Source of the DNA: Chitinophaga filiformis
GTDB taxonomy: Bacteria > Bacteroidota > Bacteroidia > Chitinophagales > Chitinophagaceae
Assembly (NCBI RefSeq): GCF_900102545.1
Contig: NZ_FNBN01000002.1
Location: forward strand, 842,264-906,263
Reading direction: 5' to 3'
DNA length: 64,000 nucleotides
Shown here in pieces: positions 19,501-26,731 of the stretch. A program made the position numbers and the translations under genes. Under the pieces are notes generated by a model. That model did no database searches, was not told where the DNA came from, and was given only the letters and a program-made list of their open reading frames with translations. Every line of letters begins with the position of its first letter. Positions within the stretch are counted from its first letter, which is position 1.

Positions 19501-21512
19501 CCACGGCCTCCGTTACGCTCAACTGGAATGCTGCTGATGTCGATGCGGGATCTACTACTGCTAATTTCAAAGTTGGCAGCTATGACGGCAGTACATGGAC
19601 AGCGCCTACCACTGCCAATCCGCTGTCCACCTCCATACAGGCCACAGGACTCACGAATATGAGTGTTGCACTGGCAGTAGGTGAACTGGTTTCGAATAAT
19701 ACCTGGACCGGCAGTGTAAGCACCAACTGGTTTGTGACCGGTAACTGGTCTACCAACGCGGTGCCCACCAACACCATGAATGTTATTATACCAACAGGCC
19801 TTAGCAATTATCCATCTGTCAGCTCAGGCACTGCCACTACTGCCAATGTCACTATACAAACAGGCGCCTCCCTTACAGTAAGCGCCGCCACATTGCAGAT
19901 CTACGGTACGATCAGCAACAGTGGCACATTCACCGCTACCAACGGCACAGTGGAGATGGCTGGTAGTACAGCGCAAACTATACCAGCAAATACCTTTGCG
20001 ACGAATACGATATTAAACCTTACTGCCAATAACAGCAGTGGTGTTACCCTATCCGGTGCACTAAATGTATCCGGCGTACTGAAAGTTACAACAGGAACAT
20101 TTGCAGCAGGCAACAACCTGACGCTGCTTTCTACCGCAACGCGTACCGCATTGATCGATGGCAGTGGCAGCGGCACAGTGACCGGCAATGTAACCATACA
20201 ACGATACCGGCCTACAGGTTTTGGTTATGTCTATCTCAGTTCTCCGTTCCAATCAGCAACAGTGAATGAGTTCTCAGATGACATTAATCTCAGCGCCACC
20301 TTCCCTACTTTCTATTATTACGTAGAGAACCGTACCTCTTCCGGCTGGACTTCCTATACTGCCACTTCAGGTGCGCTCACGCCGATGGTAGGATATGCAG
20401 GGAATCTGGGCACTTCTACTTCCCCGGTAACACTAGATATGACGGGCGTTGTTAATAACGGCACTATCGTCTCTCCTACCCTTACAAACAACAACCGGCC
20501 TTATACTCTCGGCTTCAATCTGGTGGGCAATCCATATCCATCACCTGTAGACTGGGACGCCAGCGGCGGATGGACACGCAGCAACGTGGATAATGCCGTC
20601 TATTACTTCAACGCCGGCGTTACCAATCAATATACAGGTACCTACAGCTCTTATATCAATGGCGTTTCCAGCGATGGTATTGCCACCAACATTATACCGG
20701 CTATGCAGGGATTCTTTGTACACGTTACCAATGGCAGTTTCCCGGTATCAGGCTCCCTCACGGTCAACAATACTGCGCGGGTAAATAACCTGACACCTAA
20801 CTTCCACCGCGAAAGACCGTTGACAGAACCCTTGTTACGTCTGGGCGCCGGCTTCACTGACGAAGGACACCATTCAGACGCAGCAGTCATCTACTTCGGC
20901 AGTACCGCCTCCCGTGATTTTGAACAGGAAACGGATGCCCTGAAACTCCTGAATACAGATCCGACAGTCCCCAGCCTCTATGTGCTGGCAGGTAGTCAGC
21001 GGCTTTCCATAGCCTCCTGGCCGGATAATGTAGACAGTACAGAAACGATCCCTCTTGGTCTGACTACTGAGCAGGATGGCTACGTCAGCTTCACAATGCC
21101 ACTTATCGAGCGTATACCCGCAGGATGGCATTTTTATCTCTATGACAAGGAGGCTGCTATCACCCATGATCTGCATACAACAACACCTTACAGATTATTA
21201 TTACGGAAGGGTATTTATGATAAAAGATTCTTTCTGGTGTTCAAAGCCGATGATGATGTTGTTCCGGGCAATACGGCCTTCTATCATGCATTCTATACAG
21301 GCAATAACCTGTATGGACAATTTGACAAGGTACCCGGTGAGCAATGTACCATCACCGTCAGCAATATAGCAGGACAGGTCATTTTCCATAAAGACTTCAG
21401 GGGCAATGGCCGTTACCTGCTCGGATCACAATATAGCGGCGGTATCTACCTTGTTACATTCCAATCGGGTAAGGACAGAATATCGAAGAAAGTGTTTATA
21501 AGCAATCAATGA
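13557..21512 (+). CDS. Giant repetitive T9SS-secreted adhesin, copy 1
   Basis: This 2651-aa protein has a signal peptide (first 25 or so residues). Most of the length is a beta-helix-like array built from phrases such as VSGTLTINSG, GNWVNNGTFT and TINFGG, with Thr, Ser, Gly and Asn dominant. Three 'W-x-G ... NW' modules occur near residues 28, 922 and 2047. A globular section follows at about 2200-2580. The last 65 or so residues (from GQFDKVPGEQCTITV to KKVFISNQ) form a type A T9SS sorting domain, so export should be by type IX secretion. It shares an operon with a chaperone-usher set, which is unusual. A cell-surface adhesin or matrix fibre is likely, but no ligand can be named. Confidence 0.88.
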   Translation: MNTDRLFIRVCFTLLILLSGLPVSLWGQTSWKGTVSTAWNNAANWTAGIPTATVDAVIGDASFTGSFQPTISASASCNSLTLVTSAQNPVLTVSKGLTVSGTLTINSGCTISQKGVTLTVKGNWVNNGTYTFTSNNSKVILGGTTQTISGTATTAFRRLTIAAGAAVTQNVNFSVAGIFTITGTFIPSESTTPIVSGGGSTTVSSTGILRVNASTFAGNYTISGSITLSEGSTVDYSATLINQTVRNDLTYSTLRISGALVKTLGGNLNALNSTTSAAGRINVVAGTLDLSTFTANRGTTVAGGTFTVANGATLKIGGTNTFPSNYATHSLSLTSTVEYNGAAQTVSADTYGNLTLSGSSGAVVKTMSATAFTVAGTLTSTVGTATSVSYTAASNLLISGGVNIGASTTFNGGSFTHQVDGNWVNNGTFTGSTSTINFGGPGSSISGTGTHNFNNIGFLVTNITAAATSALTVSGNLSTSGPGTFTHLTGGTLTMTGTSKTITGTNFIFDNLTISGSVSVGTSIIVTGNFAVGGTFNGLGGTVTMQGTSKTISGAGTISFGTLIISGTVSTAVSFSAINTSLDVSGSLTATAGTVTFTGTSTLNGTANLFNVTLNGTSLQLSANSVLGIAGTFTVTAGTLNVTSTPPNTVNFNGTGAQTINALTYDRLVLSGGGTKTAAGAVTTNYFTLSGSTTFAAGSFTHQVQNDFVNNGTFTAGSSTVSFTGANPSSITGATTFNILTLNKTATTTHVDINNNVQVATINMTSGTMNTGSNTLTMTVDRTGNGIILGNVRRSHSFSLGVAYTFESPNTSVAFSLAVPLTTSITVSAAVGPVSDFPRGGAINRVYTVSGVSTLGLVAIRLHYEDAELNGNNESTMGLWFNGGSSWGASGKTTNSTTSNYVELGAQTALDGRWSISDNANVVRWNGSASSNWSTAANWTSVAGTPSLPPGVNDIVEIGTAAFTNQPTISSAVNVKAIQFGSTQAATLTLTTGGSLTTQGNISGSWSGNATHTINTGSQTLTVNGDLVLSDGTSGHVINLNAGAGTLTVAGSLTESGGANVTFTGAGTLNIGSNYSYTSGTFTAGSCTIVYNGASTQTVAGLAYNHLQVNKTAGAASMSSAATVAGDLTVTAGTLSLNAAMTVSGNVNISSGAIINSDAVTLTAGGNWSNSGTFNASGGTVTLNGSGAQSISATTFNNLVIDKTAGTATLSGNCPVNGNLTITNGTLDLSTFSASRSATGGILTISNSATLLAGGANNFPSGFSTYTLSSTSTVNYNGAVAQTVAGVSYGHLTCSNGSTKTLAATCTVNGDLTIGSGATFNGSTFTINLYGNWVNSGTFTPASSTITLNGTSKTITGTTTFNRMTVYGSYAVSGSDITYNGLLTIATGGSYDGGSGNATVNGDLTNNGSLISNGVTTFTGTAVQTIRFINAVVSNSSGVINFNGTVPPILNSTSTPTYATLNINNTGGVTASVGWRVIIAFNISNGATFNGGVSTHNIFGSFTNNGTVTSSGSINFTPTAAQTIQLAGTGFTSTGTVTFGGSAAMAVTGTPTALNNVIISNTVGVTPSSNWTVNGDFAITNSAIFNAGSFTYTIAKNVECNGTLNGGTSTFTMTTADGTLTGTPNTTFYDLTITGTVAALSDYRVSHNFTNNGTYDGTIGTLIMTGSQASTITSSAASFALSQVTNQKDAGVTTTLAKAITAVDDITITTGIFDAAGFAITPSGTSSLTIEDNAKLVLKGTQTLPAFTTYALDTLSTVEYAGSTQAVSSATSYGNLVISATGSKTASAILKILNDFTLTNGTFVQGSFTDTIGGNWTMSSGTYTNTGATVYFNGTSTQTITSTGAFNNLTVNKTAGIVALGSNITVNAVLSFVLNKIRTGTTFAVILPSTGSVTGASQSTGWVSGRLQKAVATGSNVTRTYEVGDDQYYTPATVTMPSVTTAGNLLTGVTAGDHPNISNSAVNPAKSVNRYWSFTNTGTVFTTASVTLNWNAADVDAGSTTANFKVGSYDGSTWTAPTTANPLSTSIQATGLTNMSVALAVGELVSNNTWTGSVSTNWFVTGNWSTNAVPTNTMNVIIPTGLSNYPSVSSGTATTANVTIQTGASLTVSAATLQIYGTISNSGTFTATNGTVEMAGSTAQTIPANTFATNTILNLTANNSSGVTLSGALNVSGVLKVTTGTFAAGNNLTLLSTATRTALIDGSGSGTVTGNVTIQRYRPTGFGYVYLSSPFQSATVNEFSDDINLSATFPTFYYYVENRTSSGWTSYTATSGALTPMVGYAGNLGTSTSPVTLDMTGVVNNGTIVSPTLTNNNRPYTLGFNLVGNPYPSPVDWDASGGWTRSNVDNAVYYFNAGVTNQYTGTYSSYINGVSSDGIATNIIPAMQGFFVHVTNGSFPVSGSLTVNNTARVNNLTPNFHRERPLTEPLLRLGAGFTDEGHHSDAAVIYFGSTASRDFEQETDALKLLNTDPTVPSLYVLAGSQRLSIASWPDNVDSTETIPLGLTTEQDGYVSFTMPLIERIPAGWHFYLYDKEAAITHDLHTTTPYRLLLRKGIYDKRFFLVFKADDDVVPGNTAFYHAFYTGNNLYGQFDKVPGEQCTITVSNIAGQVIFHKDFRGNGRYLLGSQYSGGIYLVTFQSGKDRISKKVFISNQ

Positions 21513-21519
21513 TCATTAC

Positions 21520-22035
21520 ATGCGATCAGCGCGCTCAAAATATTACCTCCTTTGTATGGGCCTGATGGTCCTGCTGCTCCATGTCACGTCATCAGTGAAA
21601 GCACAGGAACCTCCACCACGTCCCATATCAGTGTATGTGAATCCTGCACAGGGACTCATCTTTGGCGCCTTCTTCCAGGGCGTAACAGGTGGCACGGTGA
21701 CTGTTTTCCCCGATGGCTCCCGTTCCGTTACAGGCAGTATTGTACAGGCGAATCTTGGCTTTCCTTTCTCTCCGGCTATTTTCGAAGTAGATGCAAATCC
21801 GGGTACCCTGATCCAGATCCTGAACGGCCCCGATGTAACACTGACAGGCAGCAATGGTGGAACGTTATCCCTGCACATCGGATCATCAAGTACAGGAAGT
21901 CCTTTCGTTGCCACGGCCACCTCTCCTGCCAGGACACTGGTGCGCATCGGTGGTACGCTCACGGTAGGGCCTCCACTGGCGAATCCTTCAGGGAGTTACA
22001 GCGGTTTATTCTCAGTCACATTTATCCAGGAATAA
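21520..22035 (+). CDS. Second DUF4402-like subunit, copy 1
   Basis: This 171-aa protein has a signal peptide ending near VKA/QEPPPRP. Its mature part (LIFGAFFQGVTGGTVTVFPDGS, broken in two by the GG turn) follows the same beta plan as the first pilin but is clearly a different paralogue. The Pro-rich start lacks the alternating Thr-Ala stretch seen in the other DUF4402 protein. It lies 7 bases after the adhesin and 6 bases before the usher. A tip, base or terminator subunit is a reasonable inference. Confidence 0.78.
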   Translation: MRSARSKYYLLCMGLMVLLLHVTSSVKAQEPPPRPISVYVNPAQGLIFGAFFQGVTGGTVTVFPDGSRSVTGSIVQANLGFPFSPAIFEVDANPGTLIQILNGPDVTLTGSNGGTLSLHIGSSSTGSPFVATATSPARTLVRIGGTLTVGPPLANPSGSYSGLFSVTFIQE

Positions 22036-22041
22036 CAATTA

Positions 22042-24690
22042 ATGACAGGCCATATCACACATATCACTTCTTTACTCCGGTACTGCTGCAAGGCGGTCTG
22101 TATTTTACTACTGGCCTGCTGTGTGAGTCCTGTTTTTGCAAAAGACGGAGACAAGGATGGCGACAATGATGAAGAGCCGAAATTTGATGAGACTTCCATC
22201 ATGGTGATCCTCCAGGGTGTAGGTGGTACAGAGATCCCAGCAGTAGTGAAAGATCAGACAGCCTATCTATCCATCACGGATGTATTTAATTTCCTGAAGA
22301 TCCGGAACTCCCTGTCAGAAACCATGGATACCGTTTCCGGCTTCTATATCACCCAGGATGCGGTTTTCCTGATCGACAAAAAGAACAACAGGATACAGTT
22401 CCGCGATAAGGTATTCAACCTGGGGCCGGAAGATTTGGTTAAGATGGAAACTGGATTATACCTGCGTACAGACTATTTCAACAAAGTATTTGAGCTGAAT
22501 TGCCGGTTCAACTTCCGCAGCCTGTCAGTGAATGTAGTATCCAAAGCTGAACTACCCGCTATCAGGGAAATGCGGCAACAAACTATTTACCGTAACCTGA
22601 ATAAACTGAAAGGACATATCGAAGCAGATACTACCATCGGAAGAAGCAAACAACTCTTTAAATTCGGGATGGCCAATTGGTCAGTAGTATCCACCCAACG
22701 CCTGCAGAATGTCAATGATACCTGGTTCAACCTCACCATGGGCGGCACACTGGCTGGCGGCGAAGCTACCGTATCATTGAACTATAACAATTTCGCAAAG
22801 CAGCAGTTGTCCGGCACTCACCCGGACAGTAATATCGTCCGCCCGTTTGATCAGCGGCAGCAATATTACCGTTTACGTTTTGTGAACAACGACAGACCCT
22901 GGTTACGGCAGATCATTCTCGGAAAGATATTTACCCCTACTATTGCATCCCTGTTCGCTCCTATCGTAGGCGTACAGATCACCAATACACCTACTACACA
23001 TCGCCGTACCTACGGTACTTATACACTGAGTAATTTCACGGATCCCGGCTGGACGGTGGAACTTTACATCAATAATGCACTGGTGGATTATACAGTAGCA
23101 GATGCCGCCGGCTTTTATACATTCCAGGTACCTTTGGTATATGGCAATTCACAGATCAGGCTCCGGTTCTATGGGCCATGGGGAGAGGAACGTTTCCAGG
23201 AAGAGAGTATCAGTGTTCCTTTTAACTTCCTGCCCACCGGCGAGTTTGAATACACCGCAAGTGCAGGTGTAGCGGAAGATACCATGCATAGTAAACTGGG
23301 AAAGGTACAGCTTAATTATGGCGTCTCCGGTGGACTTACTATCGGCGCAGGTCTCGAATATCTTTCTTCTATCCGGTCGGCCAATACACTGCCTTTTGTA
23401 ACGGCCTCCATGCGTCTTGTATCAAACCTGTTGCTCTCCGGAGAGTATACATACGGCGTCAGGGCTAGAGGTATCCTTAGTTATCGTTCACGTTCAAATC
23501 TGCAGGCAGAGCTCAATTACACGAGATACCGGAGGGATCAGAAGGCGATTATCTATAACTGGCTGGAGGAGCGCAAAGCGATCATCTCGAAACCATTCTA
23601 TACGAAGAATTCTTCCTTGTTCACCAGATTGACAGTTGACCAGATCATATTACCCGGCTCCTACTATACAACCACAGAATGGCTAATATCAGGCGCCCTC
23701 TATAAAGTGGGCGCCAGCCTTTCGACTTACTCCATCTTTATAAAGGATGAAAATCCCTTAGTATACAGCAACCTTGCACTGACATTCCGCATACCGGGTA
23801 AGATTATGTTGACGCCGCAGGCGCAATATGAATACAACAGCAACCGTTTTATCGCCATGCGTTGTGAGGCAGGTAAGTACCTCTTTAAAAATGGCTATCT
23901 GAATGTCTCTTATGAAAAGAATTACCGTACTGATATTACCAACTATGGTATCGGACTGCGGTATGACTTTTCCTTTGCACAGATCGGCTTCTCAGTATGG
24001 AAGAATAACAACCTGACTACGCTGGTGGAATCAGCCCGTGGCAGCATGATCTATGACGGGAAAGCAGGTTATACCGGCGTCAGCAACCGCAGCGTTGTTG
24101 GCTCCGGAGGCGTTGTATTTGTACCATTCCTCGACATCAACAACAATGAACGCTATGATAAAGGCGAACCACGGGTAGAAGGATTGCAGCTGAAACATAA
24201 TGAAGGAAGACAGATCCGTAATCTGCGGGACACCAGCATAGCGATCCTTGATATGGAACCCTATGCCGACTATCTGTTTGAACTGGAACCGAATGGTTTT
24301 GAAAGTATTTCCTGGAAGATCATGAAGCCTGCTATCCGCGTGATCATTGAGCCCAACCAGTTACGTAGAATTGACGTGCCTGTTGCTGTCATGGGTGAAG
24401 TCTCAGGCGTCGTATATCTGAAAGAAGATAGCCTGCGGAAGGAACAGGCCGGTATCAAGATTTGCATCTACAGATCAGACAGTACACTGGTTAAATGTCT
24501 CATTACAGAGACTGACGGGTATTTTAACTATATGGGACTGCCTCCGGGCGATTACGTCATCCAGCCCGATCCTGCCCAGCTGAAGAAACTAAAATTAAAA
24601 ACATTGCAACCCGCCTATAACCTGCATATCAGCAGTCGGAAAGAAGGCGATGTGATCGATGATATTGAGTTTGTACTGGAGAAGAAATAA
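22042..24690 (+). CDS. FimD-like outer-membrane usher, copy 1
   Basis: This 882-aa protein has a signal peptide and an acidic linker, then an N-terminal domain that could bind chaperone-subunit complexes. A long beta-barrel section follows, with aromatic-rich strands. At about residues 334-405 it carries the plug-like usher signature: DPGWTVELYINNALVDYTV, then GFYTFQVPLVYGNSQIRLRF and LPTGEFEYTASAG. The end has an SdrD-B-like FLDINNNERYDKGEP turn (from about residue 692) and a carboxypeptidase-regulatory-like domain. The size fits ushers (about 800-900 aa). It would form the secretion pore that orders DUF4402 subunits. Usher-like genes are much less described in Bacteroidota than in Proteobacteria. 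Confidence 0.82.
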   Translation: MTGHITHITSLLRYCCKAVCILLLACCVSPVFAKDGDKDGDNDEEPKFDETSIMVILQGVGGTEIPAVVKDQTAYLSITDVFNFLKIRNSLSETMDTVSGFYITQDAVFLIDKKNNRIQFRDKVFNLGPEDLVKMETGLYLRTDYFNKVFELNCRFNFRSLSVNVVSKAELPAIREMRQQTIYRNLNKLKGHIEADTTIGRSKQLFKFGMANWSVVSTQRLQNVNDTWFNLTMGGTLAGGEATVSLNYNNFAKQQLSGTHPDSNIVRPFDQRQQYYRLRFVNNDRPWLRQIILGKIFTPTIASLFAPIVGVQITNTPTTHRRTYGTYTLSNFTDPGWTVELYINNALVDYTVADAAGFYTFQVPLVYGNSQIRLRFYGPWGEERFQEESISVPFNFLPTGEFEYTASAGVAEDTMHSKLGKVQLNYGVSGGLTIGAGLEYLSSIRSANTLPFVTASMRLVSNLLLSGEYTYGVRARGILSYRSRSNLQAELNYTRYRRDQKAIIYNWLEERKAIISKPFYTKNSSLFTRLTVDQIILPGSYYTTTEWLISGALYKVGASLSTYSIFIKDENPLVYSNLALTFRIPGKIMLTPQAQYEYNSNRFIAMRCEAGKYLFKNGYLNVSYEKNYRTDITNYGIGLRYDFSFAQIGFSVWKNNNLTTLVESARGSMIYDGKAGYTGVSNRSVVGSGGVVFVPFLDINNNERYDKGEPRVEGLQLKHNEGRQIRNLRDTSIAILDMEPYADYLFELEPNGFESISWKIMKPAIRVIIEPNQLRRIDVPVAVMGEVSGVVYLKEDSLRKEQAGIKICIYRSDSTLVKCLITETDGYFNYMGLPPGDYVIQPDPAQLKKLKLKTLQPAYNLHISSRKEGDVIDDIEFVLEKK

Positions 24691-25250
24691 CTGTAAAAAA
24701 GGACAACTTAAGAGGCCGTCTGACGGACTGATGCTTGACTTTTCTACCCAAAAAAGCGTTATAACACAAAAATTATGGCGGACATGGCAGCAATGTTTTG
24801 CAAGCTAACAAAAGGTAAGTTTATTAACATGAAGATGGGATAGTGATCTGACAACTTAGACAAATAGTAGAAAATTTCCCTCCCAATTCACGCCGAAGTC
24901 AGACTGTGCCATACTTTGATGACCTCGCCAGTATTATTTTTTTTCAGCACTGAAATATCCCCACACTCATTTTTTTTCTAATTTCGTTTAAGAGTCATGT
25001 ATGTAAACGCCGGAGAACCCTGTTCGCTGAGCAAGTCGATAAATCTTATTTAAATTGTTTTTTAGGGAAAAGAGAATGTGAATTATTCCTGTGAAATAAT
25101 GAACCTTTTTCTGTTACCGATCCGCGATGAAAGCATTATATATATATTGTTTGAAAACTTTAACCATATAAACTATGAACCGTTTTGTCAGGTGGTGCCT
25201 ACAACCCATTCTGAAGTAACTCTTCAATTAATAATTTAAAAAAGAAAAGA
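24691..25250. other. Intergenic region between the two operon copies
   Basis: These 560 bases contain no gene. A GC-rich imperfect inverted repeat (GGCCGTCTGACGGAC, near 24713) follows the usher and may be a weak terminator. The AT-rich end (TATATATATTGTTTG near 25140-25155) probably belongs to the second operon's promoter. No sequence shared with 11375-12064 stands out. Confidence 0.5.
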
Positions 25251-25763
25251 ATGAAAAGAACAAAAATGCTTTTCGTTGCCTTGTTTGCGATGGCATGCTG
25301 GGCAACCACAGCCAGTGCACAGGAAACAGCGTCGGCAACGGCAACGGCGACCATTGTAACACCTATTGCTATCACTAAAGATGTTGACATGAACTTCGGT
25401 AACGTAGCCGTTCAATCAACAACAGGCGGTACCGTAGTATTGGCTCCGGCAGGTACACGTACGGCCACAGGAGGTGTAACATTACCAGCCACCGGTGGAA
25501 CAGTAACAGCTGCATCCTTCACGGTAACGGGTACATCAGGATACACCTACAGTATCACGTTACCGACCACTGCACTGACTATTGCCAATGGCGCAAACAC
25601 TATGACTGTTACAAACTTTACAAGCGATCCATCAGGAACGGGTACACTGACCGGTGGTACTGAAGTGCTCAACGTAGGAGCTACACTGAACGTTAGTGCA
25701 GCACAGCCTGCAGGCACATACGTATCAGCAACTCCCTTTGATGTGACTGTTAACTATGACTGA
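25251..25763 (+). CDS. DUF4402 pilin-like protein, copy 2
   Basis: This 170-aa paralogue of the 12065 gene has the same signal-peptide layout and the same ETASATATATIVTPIAI stretch. The ITKDVDMNFGNVAV block and the end VNYD are also shared. Differences are concentrated in the signal peptide and at scattered surface-like Thr/Ser/Ala positions of the mature protein. It is the first gene of the second operon and is followed by a strong stem-loop, so it is expected to be made in excess over the downstream genes. Confidence 0.82.
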   Translation: MKRTKMLFVALFAMACWATTASAQETASATATATIVTPIAITKDVDMNFGNVAVQSTTGGTVVLAPAGTRTATGGVTLPATGGTVTAASFTVTGTSGYTYSITLPTTALTIANGANTMTVTNFTSDPSGTGTLTGGTEVLNVGATLNVSAAQPAGTYVSATPFDVTVNYD

Positions 25764-25780
25764 TTGCGAGGCTTTTTTCA

Positions 25781-25827
25781 CCCGGTGATTCCTTCCGGTG
25801 ACAGATACACCGGAAGGAATCGTCGGG
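25781..25827 (+). promoter_or_regulatory. Strong stem-loop between pilin and chaperone genes, copy 2
   Basis: GATTCCTTCCGGTG (25787-25800) pairs perfectly with CACCGGAAGGAATC (25808-25821) around a 7-base loop. The stem extends by CCCG/CGGG after a 2-base internal mismatch. AGTTTTAAAATTG follows. It lies 17 bases after the pilin stop and just before the chaperone start, fitting an attenuator or mRNA-stabilising hairpin. Confidence 0.75.
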
Positions 25828-25851
25828 AGTTTTAAAATTGTTAAACCTATT

Positions 25852-26679
25852 ATGCGTTCAAATTTTTACCTGACTATCTTTTTTATTCTGTTACCCTTAT
25901 TCTCCTTTGCACAGGGCAATCTTCTGATCACCCCAATGAGAGTAGTGTTTGAGGGACCCAAAAAAATACAGGAACTTAATCTTGCTAATACAGGGCGTGA
26001 TACAGCCCGGTACCTGATCTCGTTCATCGAGATACGAATGAACAGTAATGGCACTTTTGAAAAGATCAGTGAACCTGATTCCGGACAGCTGTTTGCCAGC
26101 AAGTTCCTGCGTTTCTTTCCCAAAAGTGTTACCCTCGCTCCCGGCGAAGCACAACTTGTTAAAGTACAGCTCACAAAGACAAGCCAGTTGCAGCAAGGTG
26201 AATACCGCTCACATATTTATTTCAGAGCAGTGCCCGATACAAGGGTACAGGGAGAACCGGAAAAGCTTAAAGATACATCCAGCATCGCTGTCAAACTTAC
26301 ACCTGTCTTCGGTATCACTATACCTGTGATTATCCGGACAGGACCTTCGGATGTACATGTCAACCTGAGCGACGTTTCTCTTGAGTTAAAGGATAGTATT
26401 AAACCCCGCCTGAACATGGTGTTGCAGCGTAGCGGCAATCGCTCTGTTTACGGTGACATCACTATTGAACACGTTTCTGAAAAAGGAAAAGTGACAACAA
26501 TCGGCAATGTAAGAGGACTCGCTGTCTATACACCCAATCAACTTAGAGAATTCCATATGGAACTGGACCAAAAACCAGGTGTCAACTATCACCACGGCAG
26601 ATTAAGGATTACGTATACAACTGCATCGAAAGATGCTTCACCGGATCTGCTGGCACAGGCTGAGCTGCAATTGCACTGA
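25852..26679 (+). CDS. PapD-like periplasmic chaperone, copy 2
   Basis: With start ATG 25852 this protein has 275 aa, exactly like copy 1; an upstream in-frame start at 25798 would run through the stem-loop. The signal peptide is MRSNFYLTIFFILLPLFSFA. The mature part repeats the family blocks GNLLITPMRVVFEG, ELNLANTGRDTARYLI, FFPKSVTLAPGEAQLVKVQL and GEYRSHIYFRA. Divergence is concentrated in the second domain, which may reflect pairing with its own subunits. Confidence 0.88.
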   Translation: MRSNFYLTIFFILLPLFSFAQGNLLITPMRVVFEGPKKIQELNLANTGRDTARYLISFIEIRMNSNGTFEKISEPDSGQLFASKFLRFFPKSVTLAPGEAQLVKVQLTKTSQLQQGEYRSHIYFRAVPDTRVQGEPEKLKDTSSIAVKLTPVFGITIPVIIRTGPSDVHVNLSDVSLELKDSIKPRLNMVLQRSGNRSVYGDITIEHVSEKGKVTTIGNVRGLAVYTPNQLREFHMELDQKPGVNYHHGRLRITYTTASKDASPDLLAQAELQLH

Positions 26680-26731
26680 TAACAGATTTATATCTGCGAT
26701 GCACTGTGCACAGGATATAACATTTTAAGAA

